Counted from the first letter of the stretch, positions 1 through 9,937 are shown. The stretch is DNA of 64,000 nt from Rhynchosporium graminicola (GCA_900074885.1 FJUW01000005.1:402242-466241), one strand, 5' to 3'. Program-made: numbers and translations. The notes: generated by a model not told the origin, from the letters alone.

Positions 1-400
1 TATATAGTAGTAGGAAGCGCTAGCGTAGCGCGTTCAAGTTTTGACTTCGAGTTTTCGGCGTAACTTAAAAGCGCGTTCTTTGAAGTCGGGTTGCGGTAGT
101 AATCGAAGTACATAGAAGGTAAGTACGTAGGTAAGTACGTAGAAGGTAATAGTAGTATAATATACTAGAATTCGAATCCTTTAACCGTGTCGTAAGTAGA
201 ATCCAGGTAAATTATCTTAGTAATTCAAGTTAAATAGTATAGAAAAGACTATGTCTTCTCTAGTACTTGAGCTATTACTATAGTAGATATCTCTACTCTT
301 TAAGATTTACTAGCGCGCTCTTTTTAGTAGTCAGAATTCTTAGAATCTAAGAATTTAACTGCTTTTAAAGAGTGAAATGATCTATGCGTCTATTGATTAA
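1..400. other. AT-rich stretch without a gene
   Basis: The stretch has many TA, TAG and GTA steps and no open frame of note. Its base composition fits repeat DNA degraded by C-to-T mutation (RIP-like), but I could not compute an index. No gene is recognised here. Confidence 0.5.
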
Positions 401-593
401 TATTAGTATTACTCTGTCGTAGTACGTATAATTAAGTAGTCTGCGTGAGCTAAAGTATAGTGATAATAGTAGTAGTATTATCTGTTGTATCGTAGCTGTC
501 TTTCCTAGGTAGTCGAGACTCCGTAAGGGAGATATATCTGGCCGGCTAAACCCCGGTGCAGATACTCGACTAACACGTGACTATGGACCAACA
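401..593. mobile_element. Degraded LTR copy
   Basis: This segment aligns almost end to end with the solo LTR at 12749-12941. Shared blocks include ACTCTGTCGTAGTACGTA near the left end, a TAGTCGAGACTCC block in the middle, and GACTATGGACCAACA at the right end. The left terminus reads TATTAG where the better copy has TGTTAG, so the canonical TG end has been lost. The right end is followed by a second TATGGACCAACA (594-605), a short duplication of the LTR tip. I found no matching target-site duplication. It is probably an old solo LTR or a fragment; the superfamily cannot be told from the LTR alone. Confidence 0.7.
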
Positions 594-2297
594 TATGGAC
601 CAACAGTAATCTCCTATCTGCGGTGACTTGCTTACCTTATCGGTTTTGACGAGTTTCTCCCCCTAACCCAGATATTTCTCTTACTTCTAAAGGACGTGCT
701 CTCTATAGCCCCTCTTTCGAACGTTCCAGAAACTCGAAAGTGGATTGACTACGCCTTAAAAGCCTAAATATCAGTATGTATTCTGTTTTGGTTTACAAGT
801 AATTACCTACCGCATGGACGAATTTGTGAATTCTAGAATTCTTGCTCGAGATTTAGGCTATCCTTTGGGCTTAAACACATCTACTACAAGTACTATGGAG
901 ATCTTGAGTTCGATCCAGCTTCTGGCAGATTCTCTTCCCTGGATTGGCCAGATGCCCTTGCGTATATTGTTCTCCACTTTGACTTATTCACGGAAGGGGG
1001 GGGGGATGAGGGATATATCCACTGTGGATTGACAAGGGCAAACACACCAAAAACTCTTTGCAAAACCCACTGTGGATAGGTTCAGACTTCTGGAGAAACC
1101 AAGTAGAAGGTCACGAGAAGATTTCTCTCGTTGATTATCTTGGCTCTTACTCATTTGGTGTGCGGATAATACGATATACCAGGAGGATATCTAGCACGAT
1201 TTGATACGTACCATGAGGAGGGGATTGCTAGGATTTTCTGTATACGAGCAACAAGTATAAACTATACTATGCCAGCCTCGATACGCTAGACCCCAGACGG
1301 GGGTAGATATTAGCCGAGTATTATCTTCCGTACTGGTCCAAAGGGCACGCACGAGTGCATGTTTGGGTAATGAGTGAAGAAGTAACCACTCGATTTCGTC
1401 CTTTGATTCTCAAACCCTCTTTTAGAAATTCGGAATTGGTTGAAAAGTCATGAGGCCATAAGACATACCCGCACGTTAGAATAACCCTATATTAGGCTAG
1501 GCGCCTATGCTACTCTACCCACCTAGATTTAAGCGACTTTCCTTTTCCTAGAAGCTATAACCGTCTATAAAGATACCAGAATTAATACTGTTGATATATT
1601 TAGCTAAAAAGACTACAACTCGTATTTAGTTAGTCCGATCCGAATGTACTTTTTGTCGTATATATTTTCGTAGTATAATTAATCACTTTTACAACGTTGA
1701 AACGTATATCTCTGTAACGACACAAGACTCAAGGCGGTATACGAGCAAGGATAAACAAGTAGGGAGGCCAAGAACGATCTTATATGGTCTACTACTAAGG
1801 AAACAAGAAGATAAGGAAGAAAGAGAAGAGATACGGATTGCGAGGCACCTTATATACATGTGCCGGTACTGGTCCGATACTGTGCCGAGTAGGGAACCAG
1901 TTATGCCGGGATGCTTGTGATGCCTGTGAACTTGGGCCCCGGTATCTGTCCTTCTCCTCATGTGACATTCAGGTAAGCTGTCGTCACAATCTCTAAGTTA
2001 TTCGTTTAACGAGCAAAAGCGGCATACGGGTGTCTTAATGCGATGTATGTATATGCCTTGTAGCCTTGATGACCTTTCAATCGATTCCAGAAATTCGAGA
2101 TTGATTTAAACCGATCTCGAACACTATAAAACATCCTACTCCGACATATTGTACTAGGTCAGGCAGGGCTATTAACCGTCCTTAAGAAGAATCCAAGGTG
2201 CTGACCCATTAATGCTTTTTGGACCAGGGGGAGCAGACTAATTCAATGCTTAAGCTTTTCGAACTGCTGATACGATTATAGGATACGATTAATTCGT
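594..2297. other. Repeat-like spacer, no gene
   Basis: Only short unrelated open frames are present. The stretch contains one copy of a small palindromic repeat (895-1005). A CATGAGGCCATAAG block near 1449 recurs as the end of the element starting at 2298. No coding region is recognised. Confidence 0.4.
895..1005. repeat. Small palindrome-ended repeat, copy 1
   Basis: The segment from GGAGATCTTGAGTTCGATCC to TCTCCACTTTGA plus a trailing run of G matches, in reverse orientation, the repeat at 7087-7214. The two copies share the GATCTTGAGTTCGATCCAG and TCTGGCAGATTCT blocks. The left arm of this copy is eroded. It is probably a MITE-like or SINE-like element; GTTCGATCC resembles a pol III B box, but this is not proof. 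Confidence 0.5.
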
Positions 2298-2665
2298 CAT
2301 GAGGCCATAAGGGCCACACACATGCCACAGCAAAGGGGCTACACATGCCGCATTTGCTTGCTTAACAAATGACTTGGTGAAACCATGCGAAAGTAAGAGT
2401 AGAGATAACTATAGCACGTTTATAATAACCATACCACGTCTTTAAAATAACTTGAATAGACGTTTCAGACTACGCTAGCCTGAAAGTTAATATATTATGC
2501 TCTATTAAATGATTAAATAACGTATCCGGTAGTAGTTTAGAGAGGAAAATAAGCGTCAGATAGCGGATAACCTCGCTTAATTTATCAGGATGAAGTGGCA
2601 TGTCTGAGCGTTTCATGCCTGATACAGTGTCGACTTTACGTGCGTGTGTGCCTTATGGCTTCATG
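2298..2665. repeat. Putative 0.37 kb MITE with inverted ends
   Basis: The left end (CATGAGGCCATAAGG, then ACACACA) is repeated in inverted orientation at about 2641-2665 with a few mismatches. This gives about 24 bp terminal inverted repeats around a 0.37 kb AT-rich core. A third copy of the end motif lies near 1449. No clear target-site duplication is visible and no ORF is inside, so a degenerate non-autonomous DNA element is the best guess. Confidence 0.4.
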
Positions 2666-4054
2666 GCGAGATAATCGCATCCCGATTACATGCTCTCTGA
2701 TAGAGTAGCCAACACGTGCTTAAGATTCGTCCATATCAAGTATATTCTTTGGTCGAGAGCTTTTATGGAGTTATAGATCAGCAGAGAGCCTACAGAACCA
2801 ATATCTTACCTCTTCTTTTGTATATGTGTCAAGTCTAGCTAGCGCAATTGGCTTCATTTTGATAATATGAAGCTGGAAACGCTGTTTGATGTAGATTTGG
2901 AACCATGGCCTTATTAGACTCTCACGATCTGGGAAATTAGGCAAGGGATCACGATCAGTAAAGGAAGCAGAAATATAGAGAGAAACACACACTCTCTAGG
3001 TAGCAAATTGCAGCGTATATCACGTCGGTGTGTTGGATCTAAATCTATCTCCTATTGCTCCAAGCAGTATCTTAAGATCGCCGCATTTTGTAAGTCGGTC
3101 AATATCTTATTAGTTACCCCGCCCCCGCGCATTGATACTTTGATTCTTTAGTCTTTTAATGGATATTTTTAGAGCTTCTTCTGTTACTGAATAGAATCGC
3201 GCCGCAGTAGTACACTACTCCGCTGGACAAGATAAGTTCGATTCATGTGCTTCACCAAAAGCTCCATCATAGTCTGCTATTGTAGCATACATTGGGTAAT
3301 AGTTCGAAGCTGGCTACTGAATAGAAGGCAAGGGAAGGTTGTTCTACCTCATGTAGCATTCCTGATCTTCGACTGCCCGAGAGCCATTACCACCTTCTGC
3401 TAGGATCGTTATATCGAAAATCCTACTAACGGTCCAAGAGGTGATGGAAGGAGGGGTTTTTTTGGTAGTAGTTTGGATATGACGTGTTACTTGGCACGGG
3501 ACATTTTGCTTTCGCGACATAATTGCTTTCCCTAGCGAGCCCCGAGCCAAAAAGTCAGGAACTGGCTATTGCTTTCCCCCCCCCCCNNNNNNNNNNNNNN
3601 NNNNNNNNNNNNNNNNNNNNNNNNNNNNNNNNNNNNNNNNNNNNNNNNNNNNNNNNNNNNNNNNNNNNNNNNNNNNCCCCCCCCCGGCCCCCATCCTGGC
3701 GGTAAATCCTTGAAATGGAATTCATACCAACCAAGGCTGATGCGATATAAGTACTATAATACAAACGCATCTTGTCTGTGGAGCATATTTCTGAAATTTG
3801 ATGATTTGTGCGATAGGCTAAAAGTCGCTTTCGAGACCTCAAATCGATGTCAGATTACCCGGTTTTGATAGGCGCCATTTGCTCTTCTGGTTACTAGGTG
3901 ATCATAGACCCAGTTGTGTTCTACTTTACTACCCATGACCACACGAGTATTACTGATACGAGTTCATTCCTTCTCCAAAAGCATAAGTCCGCTCCATAGG
4001 ATGCCGTAATCTGACTATTTTCATCCGATCCGATAGGCTACGACAGGAACCTTA
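2666..4054. other. Gene-poor spacer containing an assembly gap
   Basis: No convincing coding sequence is present. The stretch includes the N-gap at 3587-3676. Translated frames crossing the gap are artefacts of the Ns and the flanking C runs. Confidence 0.5.
3587..3676. other. Assembly gap (90 N) flanked by C homopolymers
   Basis: Ninety N bases lie between an 11-base C run on the left and about 9 C on the right. The true length of the sequence here is unknown. The homopolymers suggest a poly-C or GC-rich tract that could not be read through. Confidence 0.95.
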
Positions 4055-4597
4055 TCAGATTACGATTTCAGCCCCCCACCTTGGAGCTGCATCCCCGACA
4101 TCAACAGTCTCCCTTCCTTCCTTCCATGCCTTGTCGAGGAGTTCGTCTAATATTCTAGTCCAGGGAAAGTTATCGTTTGCGGGAAAATCTACCCGTAACT
4201 CCTTGAAGACGTATTGCCAGTCCGGATGCGCGCTAAGAAGAGGAATATCCAAACGAACTTTTACCTTTGCATAGTGGGTGGGCACTAGAGCCCGGAGCGG
4301 ACTTGGAAGTGTTTGTATCTCCTTCGCCACCACGTAATGTGGGCTTGGGGGGCTCGTTGGCAAACCTTGTTGCAGGGATATTACTTCGCGTACGCCGTAC
4401 TCTACACCAGCAATGCGCTGACGAAGCTGCTTACTCGACCCGCGCAGATGTGATCGAGTGAAGTATCCCTCGTTTGTCTCGATACCGGTACGGGTAGCGG
4501 GAGTTGATTGGGGCCCTTCCCAAAAGTGGGCAAAAACGAAATGGCCGCGCACGGCCTCAATCGACCCACAACTCCAATTGCTGCTTATTTTAGACAA
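4055..4597 (-). CDS. Hypothetical ORF, probably a gene fragment
   Basis: A 180-codon open frame. Its last ~75 residues (from about RALVPTHYAKVKVRLDIP to the stop) have ordinary protein-like composition, with a PWTRILDELLDKAWKEGRE segment. The first ~100 residues overlap the left part of the tandem CVNH repeat unit and look non-coding. The C-terminal part may therefore be the last exon, or the remnant, of an older gene interrupted by the duplication. I do not recognise the family. No signal peptide or catalytic motif is visible. Confidence 0.2.
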   Translation of the reverse strand: MSKISSNWSCGSIEAVRGHFVFAHFWEGPQSTPATRTGIETNEGYFTRSHLRGSSKQLRQRIAGVEYGVREVISLQQGLPTSPPSPHYVVAKEIQTLPSPLRALVPTHYAKVKVRLDIPLLSAHPDWQYVFKELRVDFPANDNFPWTRILDELLDKAWKEGRETVDVGDAAPRWGAEIVI

Positions 4598-5061
4598 CAG
4601 CCCACAATAAATATAAGGTTTTAGAAACCATACTTCTATTAGATAATCTAAATGAAACTACTTTGTACCTCGTACGATGTACAGAGTCGTTCTGCCCGGC
4701 ATACGACCCCGCAATATCACACCACAGTTGGTTAGCTGAGATAGGATCTTATTCAACCTAGGGTAGCGGCAGCAGATTTCGTAAGCTCCTTCAAACCATA
4801 TAATTCGACCACCACCAGTCAGAACAGAAGGGCGGTAGATATCGTTCCACTCCAGGTTAGAATACCGGCAGAATCAAGGGGTTAATAGAACCTCACTGTC
4901 CCTTCCCCTTATTACCAGGACTAGCTTAAGCATCAGGTTTTCGATAAATCCAAAACTTCCCGAAAACCAAGTTTAAAGTCAAATAAACTTGAAACTAATA
5001 TACCTTGCTTTTAATATACTAACTATTAACCCTCCTATGCCGTGTGATATCCAATTGTAAT

Positions 5062-5069
5062 TATAAATA
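5062..5069 (+). promoter_or_regulatory. TATA box of CVNH gene 1
   Basis: TATAAATA lies 68 bp upstream of the ATG, inside a block (GATATCC, then ATTATAAATAAGGACTATC) that is conserved upstream of the paralogous gene at 7346. Conservation at the same spacing supports a working core promoter. Confidence 0.6.
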
Positions 5070-5136
5070 AGGACTATCCGCCCTGAAGCACCTATTCCCC
5101 TACAGTCAACACACTCAAAGCACTTGCCTACTAAAC

Positions 5137-5657
5137 ATGCGTTTCTCTATCCTCCTCCCTCTTATTACTCTTCCGGCTGCTAAAGCTTTTGGGGGATTTA
5201 CCAGATCTTGCACCGGAATTGCATTCAACCAACCCTTCCTCTCCGCCAACTGTGTTGATTACAGCAGAAAAAGGCAACATTCTCAGGTCAATCTTTCATA
5301 TTGGGTTGAAAATCGCGGTGGGAATCTCGTCGTACGTCTCTCCTGTGATTGACTCTTGCCAAATACTAATTCGAATAGTGGGCGACAAATACGTAACTAC
5401 TCCAAATGTTGGTGTATAAACCCTGCTGACGTGTCAGGGGCGAATCCTTTGCCCATTGCAGTTGCCATCTTGACACTTCCAAGATCGGTATACTAGACTG
5501 TCAATGCCCCAACTCGAATGGGGGCTCAACCAGGAGTCGTTTAAACCTGGGTTGGTGCTCGCTTCAATCCCTCCGAGAGCCTGCTAATCTGATCATTGCT
5601 TTAGGTCCCCACTGTGATAATCAAAATGGCTACCTTACATGCGATTCACTGAATTGA
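5137..5657 (+). CDS. Secreted cyanovirin-N homology (CVNH) protein 1
   Basis: Predicted 142-residue secreted protein in three exons: 5137-5331, 5379-5392 and 5438-5657. Introns are 5332-5378 and 5393-5437, and exon 2 is only 14 nt. A signal peptide (MRFSILLPLITLPAAKAFG) precedes two CVNH half-repeats. The first runs from the SC near residue 24 through the VNLSYWVENRGGNL strand; the second has a HCSCHL cysteine cluster, a LDCQCPN motif and ends DNQNGYLTC. CVNH proteins are small carbohydrate-binding folds; in fungi they are often extracellular or stress/effector-like. The frame closes only when both introns are removed (ends TTCGAATAG and GTGTCAG; branch CTGAC). The paralogue at 7346 has identical exon structure. 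The sugar ligand cannot be inferred. Confidence 0.85.
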
Positions 5658-7086
5658 CATAAATCAAGAGGCCTCATACTACTTTTGATTAGAGTTACGC
5701 TCTTCTCTTCAATTCCAGATGTCGTTTTGGTCCTGTTCGGATTCTTATGTATGAAAGCACGCTTACATATTGTGGGACTTTCAAACCCCTTTCCATTGCA
5801 GTAGCCTTAGGCTACAAGGTTCGGCTATTATTAGGGTGCTCTGCATTCCTATAAAAGCTTGCTCCTCTCATAGTACTGAAAAAAAAATAAAGGTCACTTC
5901 TTCACTCACTTTTCCATTCCCTAAGGTTTTGCCTTGGTAATCGTAGCAAATCGCAACTCCTTTAGATTTGGGTTCTTCTTGTTTTGTTGTGCCTTCCACA
6001 ATATTCATCCTTTTTGTAATTACCTAACTCGAGAGTACCTTTTTTTGCAACAGGATAACGTTTCTTTTGTCGGGTTTACCCAAGACCACCTGTTATATGC
6101 GGCTACTGCCTCAATTCGCTTCCTTGCTATCGTAACAATGCAACACTCTATCTTTTCATATGTTGGTCGCTACACAAGACTAATCTCCCTAACCGTATCA
6201 GGGACTCCTAACCCCTTACAGGTCCATAGCAAACCTCGTCGCAAAGACACACTACTTCACATACACCGCACTCTACACCAGCAATGCGCTGACGAGGCTG
6301 ACCACTTCTGCCTCCTGCTTGGCCCCTGGCATTGCCCATGAATTTATGTCCCTTCTTTTCTGCACCCGCTCACTGTCTGCGCTTAGCGGCGCTTAGCGAC
6401 TCTCGCATCCAAATCAATTTGTCCCTTCAGCCTCCTTACTCGACGACACGTGCTGACGTGATCGAGCACTGTACGGAGGTATCCCTAGCTCGTCTCACTA
6501 CCGGTACTATCGTACGGAGTACCTCCTCCGTACGAGTAGCAGGAGTTGGTTGAACCTCCTTACCTGGGTTGGTACCTTCGGGGCTTTTCCATAAGTGGGC
6601 GAAAGAAAAGTGGCCGCGCGGCCTTAACTAACCCACCGCTAAGATTGCTACTTTTTTAGACAACACCTCAGATATTAAACATCAGGTTTTCCGAAACTAT
6701 ACTTTGAGTAGGTGATCTTAATGCAACCGTATAGAGCCGTCCTGCCTCGTAATACGGCCCCGCAAAACCACGTCACACTTGGTTAGCTTCATTGGAATCC
6801 TGTTCAACCTGGGGTAGCGGCAGCAGATTTCGTAAGCTTCTTCATACCACATAACGTTTTCATTCGACCAGTACCAGTGAGAAGTTAGAACAGAAGGGCG
6901 GTAGCAGCTATCACCCTAATTCAGGTTAGAGCACCGGCAGAATCAAGGGTGTGTGCGAACCTCACTGCCTATTCCTAGGACTAGCCTAAGCATCAGGTTT
7001 TCGATAAATCTAAACCTTTCCAAGAACCAAGTTTGAAGTCAAATATAATTGCAGACTAATGAATTTAGCTTTTATTATATTACTAG

Positions 7087-7214
7087 CCCCCCCACCTCCC
7101 CCGAGTTCAATTCAAAGTGGAGAATAATCTGCGCTTCTGACCAATCGGAGGAATAGAATCTGCCAGAAACTGGATCGAACTCAAGATCTCCACTTTGAAA
7201 TAAACCAGGGGGGG
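7087..7214. repeat. Small palindrome-ended repeat, copy 2
   Basis: About 128 bp bounded by a C run on the left and a G run on the right. Inner arms TTCAAAGTGGAGA and TCTCCACTTTGAA are exact reverse complements. The core carries TGGATCGAACTCAAGATC, matching the copy at 895-1005 in the opposite orientation. It is inserted upstream of CVNH gene 2 and absent from the equivalent place in unit A. This fits a short non-autonomous mobile element. Confidence 0.6.
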
Positions 7215-7266
7215 ATAGTAACTACTACAAGTATGTCTCCTGTATAGTGTGATATCCATTTGTGAT

Positions 7267-7274
7267 TATAAATA
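7267..7274 (+). promoter_or_regulatory. TATA box of CVNH gene 2
   Basis: TATAAATA sits 72 bp upstream of the ATG, in the same conserved context as the box at 5062-5069. It lies about 50 bp downstream of the inserted palindromic repeat, so the core promoter survived the insertion. Confidence 0.6.
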
Positions 7275-7345
7275 AGGACTATCTCTGCTCTCTGACCTTG
7301 CATTCTCCTATACCACAACACAGCCGACTCGGTTGATCCACCAAA

Positions 7346-7859
7346 ATGCGTTTCTCTGTCCTTCTTCCTCTCGTCACCCTTCCGGCTGCTTTAGCCTTTG
7401 GAAATTTCCACGCCTCCTGCCCCGATATTGCATTCAACTATCCTAACCTCGAAGTCGGCTGTCGTGACGGTAGGAATGCGCTGATCCCTTCAACATACAA
7501 CCTTGCATATCGTCTTATAAACAGGAATGGCAGACTCATCGTACGTCTCTTGTGATGAACTCTTTGCTAAAAACTAACTCGAATAGTGGGGAAAAAACCC
7601 GTAAATGTTCCGAACGCTAGCGTGAAAAGCCTGCTAACGTGTCAGCGGCCATGCCTTTCTCGCCTGTAAATGTACTCTTAATCACAGTACCGCTATGTTG
7701 GGTTGCGATTGTGGAGGCTTCGATGCGAATATCCACACCGATATAGACCTAAGTCAGTGTTCCCTTGTGACCCTATACGAGCCTGCTAACCTGGTTTCTG
7801 TACCAGATAAGTACTGTGAAAATAAAGATGGCCACCTGATATGTGCCGAACATGCTTGA
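7346..7859 (+). CDS. Secreted cyanovirin-N homology (CVNH) protein 2
   Basis: Predicted 140-residue secreted protein, paralogue of the gene at 5137. Exons are 7346-7540, 7587-7600 (14 nt) and 7646-7859; introns are 46 and 45 bp, ending TCGAATAG and GTGTCAG with CTAAC branch points. Signal peptide MRFSVLLPLVTLPAALAFG. The first CVNH half contains SCPDIAFNYPNLEVGC and ends INRNGRLI; after the introns come WGKNPGHAF, a cysteine pair (ACKC), LGCDCGGF, a TDIDLSQC strand and CENKDGHLIC. The spaced cysteines and NxxG turns are typical of CVNH domains. Both genes are intact, which suggests retained function. It probably binds glycans outside the cell; the ligand is unknown. Confidence 0.88.
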
Positions 7860-8190
7860 TATGCATCAAGTAGCCCTGCACAATTCTTCCGAATATGGCC
7901 ACGGTCTTCTCTTTTCAAGTTGTCGGTTTGATGCCGTTCGGATTCTTATGTGCGATAACACGCTTATGTATCTATTTTTTTGTATATAGCCAGCTCGAGA
8001 GCACCTTCTTTGCCAAAGGGCAACGTTCTTTGGATCTATTATGGGTACCTGGCAGTGCATTCGGCTATTTACTCGATTCTCTTCTTTGCTATCATGCAAA
8101 TGCAACATTTCATCTCTTCATACGATGGTCGCTACACAAGACTAAGCTCCCTAATCGTGTCGGATTACCCACCCTCCTAGAGGGGCTAAA

Positions 8191-8612
8191 ACCAATTAAC
8201 TTGTAACGTGATGTTGATGAATGCCATCAGGGAAATCCTTGTTTAGAAAGACAATTTGAAAGACTTGAGCGTGTGCAAATTTACGCATACCTCGTAGTCC
8301 AAACCTAGGCCGAGCACAAATCTGAGCAGACGATGTCGATGACATCCCTCTCTCACAGTGTTTACCTTCAGCATATACAACCCTAAAACACGTGTTCTTG
8401 TGGCAGATGATGCCGATGCGATTCCTTACCTAAAGAGTTCTGGGGTACAGTGCCGATAAGCTAGAGAGAAACTTTTGACACGGCCCAGAAGAAGCTCGCG
8501 TCCTCTAAACGCGAGTTTATATAAGGCTTGACCATTCTTTGAGGTATACACGACATTTGTAAACTCTGGTGATCTTGATGAAATTATACACAATTAACCT
8601 CCAAGCATGTTT
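8191..8612. other. Spacer without gene
   Basis: I see no coding sequence or repeat structure between duplication unit B and the Mutator-like element. Confidence 0.4.
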
Positions 8613-8620
8613 TTAAGGAA

Positions 8621-8669
8621 GGCCACAGCTAAATCGCCATGGTCAAATAGCTAAACCGCCATGCGCTAA
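8621..8669 (+). repeat. MULE left terminal inverted repeat
   Basis: A 49 bp repeat, exactly complementary to 9889-9937. The preceding eight bases TTAAGGAA are the target duplication. Confidence 0.93.
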
Positions 8670-8750
8670 TTAGACGAGCCGAAAGTGCAGTGTGCATTTA
8701 TCACCACTAAGATTTGTATGCATAATTATGTACAGTATATCGCTGGCTAT

Positions 8751-9038
8751 TTAATCATCGAAATCATCTTTACCCTCTGCATCCTGAGTATATACTTCAA
8801 TCCCCCTAATTATATCTCTTTGAATTAATGATTCACTCGCTATAGTAGCATTTACTATACTATCTGAATGATAGATTGATGATATGCTATGCATATACCC
8901 TCTTTCTCTCCGTGTACCGGGCTTATAGCTATCTTGATGTCCCCTATCAAGCCTTTGCATCGCTATTGCAGTCGATGACACGCTATTTTGTACTAGAAAA
9001 GGCTGCCCGAGTGATGCAGGGGCAGAGCTAGAGGGCAA
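8751..9038 (-). pseudogene. Residual C-terminal part of MULE transposase
   Basis: A 95-codon open frame inside the element, lying downstream of the truncated transposase start. It is low in recognisable motifs and ends in an acidic tail (AEGKDDFDD). Position and orientation suggest the last part of the transposase ORF, left after an internal deletion. No SWIM zinc finger is visible. Assignment rests on position only. Confidence 0.4.
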
Positions 9039-9080
9039 TTCAAAAGCTGAAGGCTCCCGGCGTGTATTTCAGTTCCTAAA

Positions 9081-9692
9081 TCAGTAGCTATATAAGTACT
9101 TGACTTGAATATTTCTGGATTTATATACCTCTATAAGCCACTGAATTGGCGTCTTTCCACCTAACTCCCTTTTGCGCTCTGTTTGTACTAGATTGGAGAT
9201 ATCTTTGGAAAGTAGAGAGACACCTGAGCCTTCTTCGCGTAAGGCTGAAAGTATTTGAGCGTTTGGTATGCCGGCTTTAGCTAGAGAGCTGATAGAAGCA
9301 TGTACTTCTGCCGGAATAGAAGCAATTCTATGTGCTGGATAGGCTGTTAAATCTGCAGAAGCCGCATGATTGTGTGTAGCGTCGATAACCCTCAATTGCT
9401 ACTTCTCTGATACTCGGTCTTTCAAGAGAGAGACTCTCATATGACACCCACACTTCTTGGAGCCTGTATTTTGACGCCTCTTAGAGGGATCGACATCCTT
9501 TTGCTTGCCTCTTTGGTCGTATTTACCTGCGCGGTCGCAGACAAATAATACTCGCATGGATTTAGTGTCCTGTTGCTTGAAGGCATACCTATGAGCTTTA
9601 GCATGCGCCTGGCATGCAGCAAATCCAGTAGCAATATCACTGTAAATTGCTGCAGGCGGCGCAGGGCCGCAAGCGTGAGAATCAGAAGTCAT
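9081..9692 (-). pseudogene. MULE transposase N-terminus (FAR1-type DNA-binding), broken
   Basis: The reading frame from 9692 encodes a FAR1/MULE N-terminal zinc-binding region: GFAACQAHAKAHRYAFK, VLFVCDRAGKY, KKCGCHMRVSLLKDRV, then LRVIDATHNHAA and PIQWLIEVYKSRNIQVKY. These match the usual C-x-C-x-HNH order of the family. An in-frame TAG at 9399-9401 sits where the family has a conserved tryptophan before the HNH segment, so a single TGG-to-TAG change is likely. The frame ends at 9081, just before the DDE catalytic domain should begin; that domain is deleted. The element cannot make its own transposase. Confidence 0.82.
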
Positions 9693-9888
9693 AGTATAAG
9701 ACAGAAGTAGTAGGAGTCTAGTAAGAGTCTCTGAATAACCTCAATTTTGGCTCAATTGCAATCCTCAACCTCAGGGGTAATCATATTATTATGAAAGTTT
9801 TTATTATGCATAAATGGGCCTTGCCTTCTAGTACAAATTTGTGTAGGGAAGCACGTCCCGTAGATGCACACGCCAAGTTGATAGAATT

Positions 9889-9937
9889 TTAGCGCATGGC
9901 GGTTTAGCTATTTGACCATGGCGATTTAGCTGTGGCC
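9889..9937 (-). repeat. MULE right terminal inverted repeat
   Basis: A 49 bp exact inverted copy of 8621-8669, followed by the target duplication TTAAGGAA at 9938-9945. Confidence 0.93.

Larger units (their letters stand above)
4350..6215. repeat. Tandem duplication unit A (carries CVNH gene 1)
   Basis: This unit shares order and sequence with unit B (6220-8190). Both have the CTACACCAGCAATGCGCTGA block at the left, a GTAGCGGCAGCAGATTTCG block, a common promoter, a three-exon CVNH gene, and a TCGCTACACAAGACTAA block at the right end. Identity is patchy outside the gene, with small insertions and deletions, so the duplication is not recent. Outside the gene (4600-5060 and 5658-6215) I see only repeat-like non-coding DNA. 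Confidence 0.7.
6220..8190. repeat. Tandem duplication unit B (carries CVNH gene 2)
   Basis: Second copy of the 4350-6215 unit, in direct orientation and immediately adjacent. It contains an insertion absent from unit A, the palindromic repeat at 7087-7214, placed between the shared GCAGCAGATTTCG block and the promoter. That insertion therefore post-dates the duplication or was lost from A. Non-coding DNA outside the gene holds no other recognised feature. Confidence 0.7.
8621..9937 (-). mobile_element. Internally deleted Mutator-like element (MULE)
   Basis: A complete 1,317 bp DNA transposon copy. Its 49 bp termini (8621-8669 and 9889-9937, starting GGCCACAGCTAAATCGCC) are perfect inverted repeats. 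The element is flanked by an 8 bp direct repeat TTAAGGAA at 8613-8620 and 9938-9945, the target-site duplication. Inside, on the minus strand, is the N-terminal DNA-binding region of a FAR1/MULE-type transposase and a short C-terminal piece. The catalytic MULE domain is missing. It is therefore a non-autonomous derivative that would need a transposase in trans. Perfect TIRs and an intact TSD imply a recent insertion. Confidence 0.92.

Noticed and set aside
895..1005. A tRNA gene suggested by GTTCGATCC
   Set aside because: No A box, acceptor stem or cloverleaf can be folded; only the B-box-like motif is present.
3523..3868. Open frames crossing the N-gap
   Set aside because: They exist only because Ns are read as open codons; the flanks are homopolymer C.
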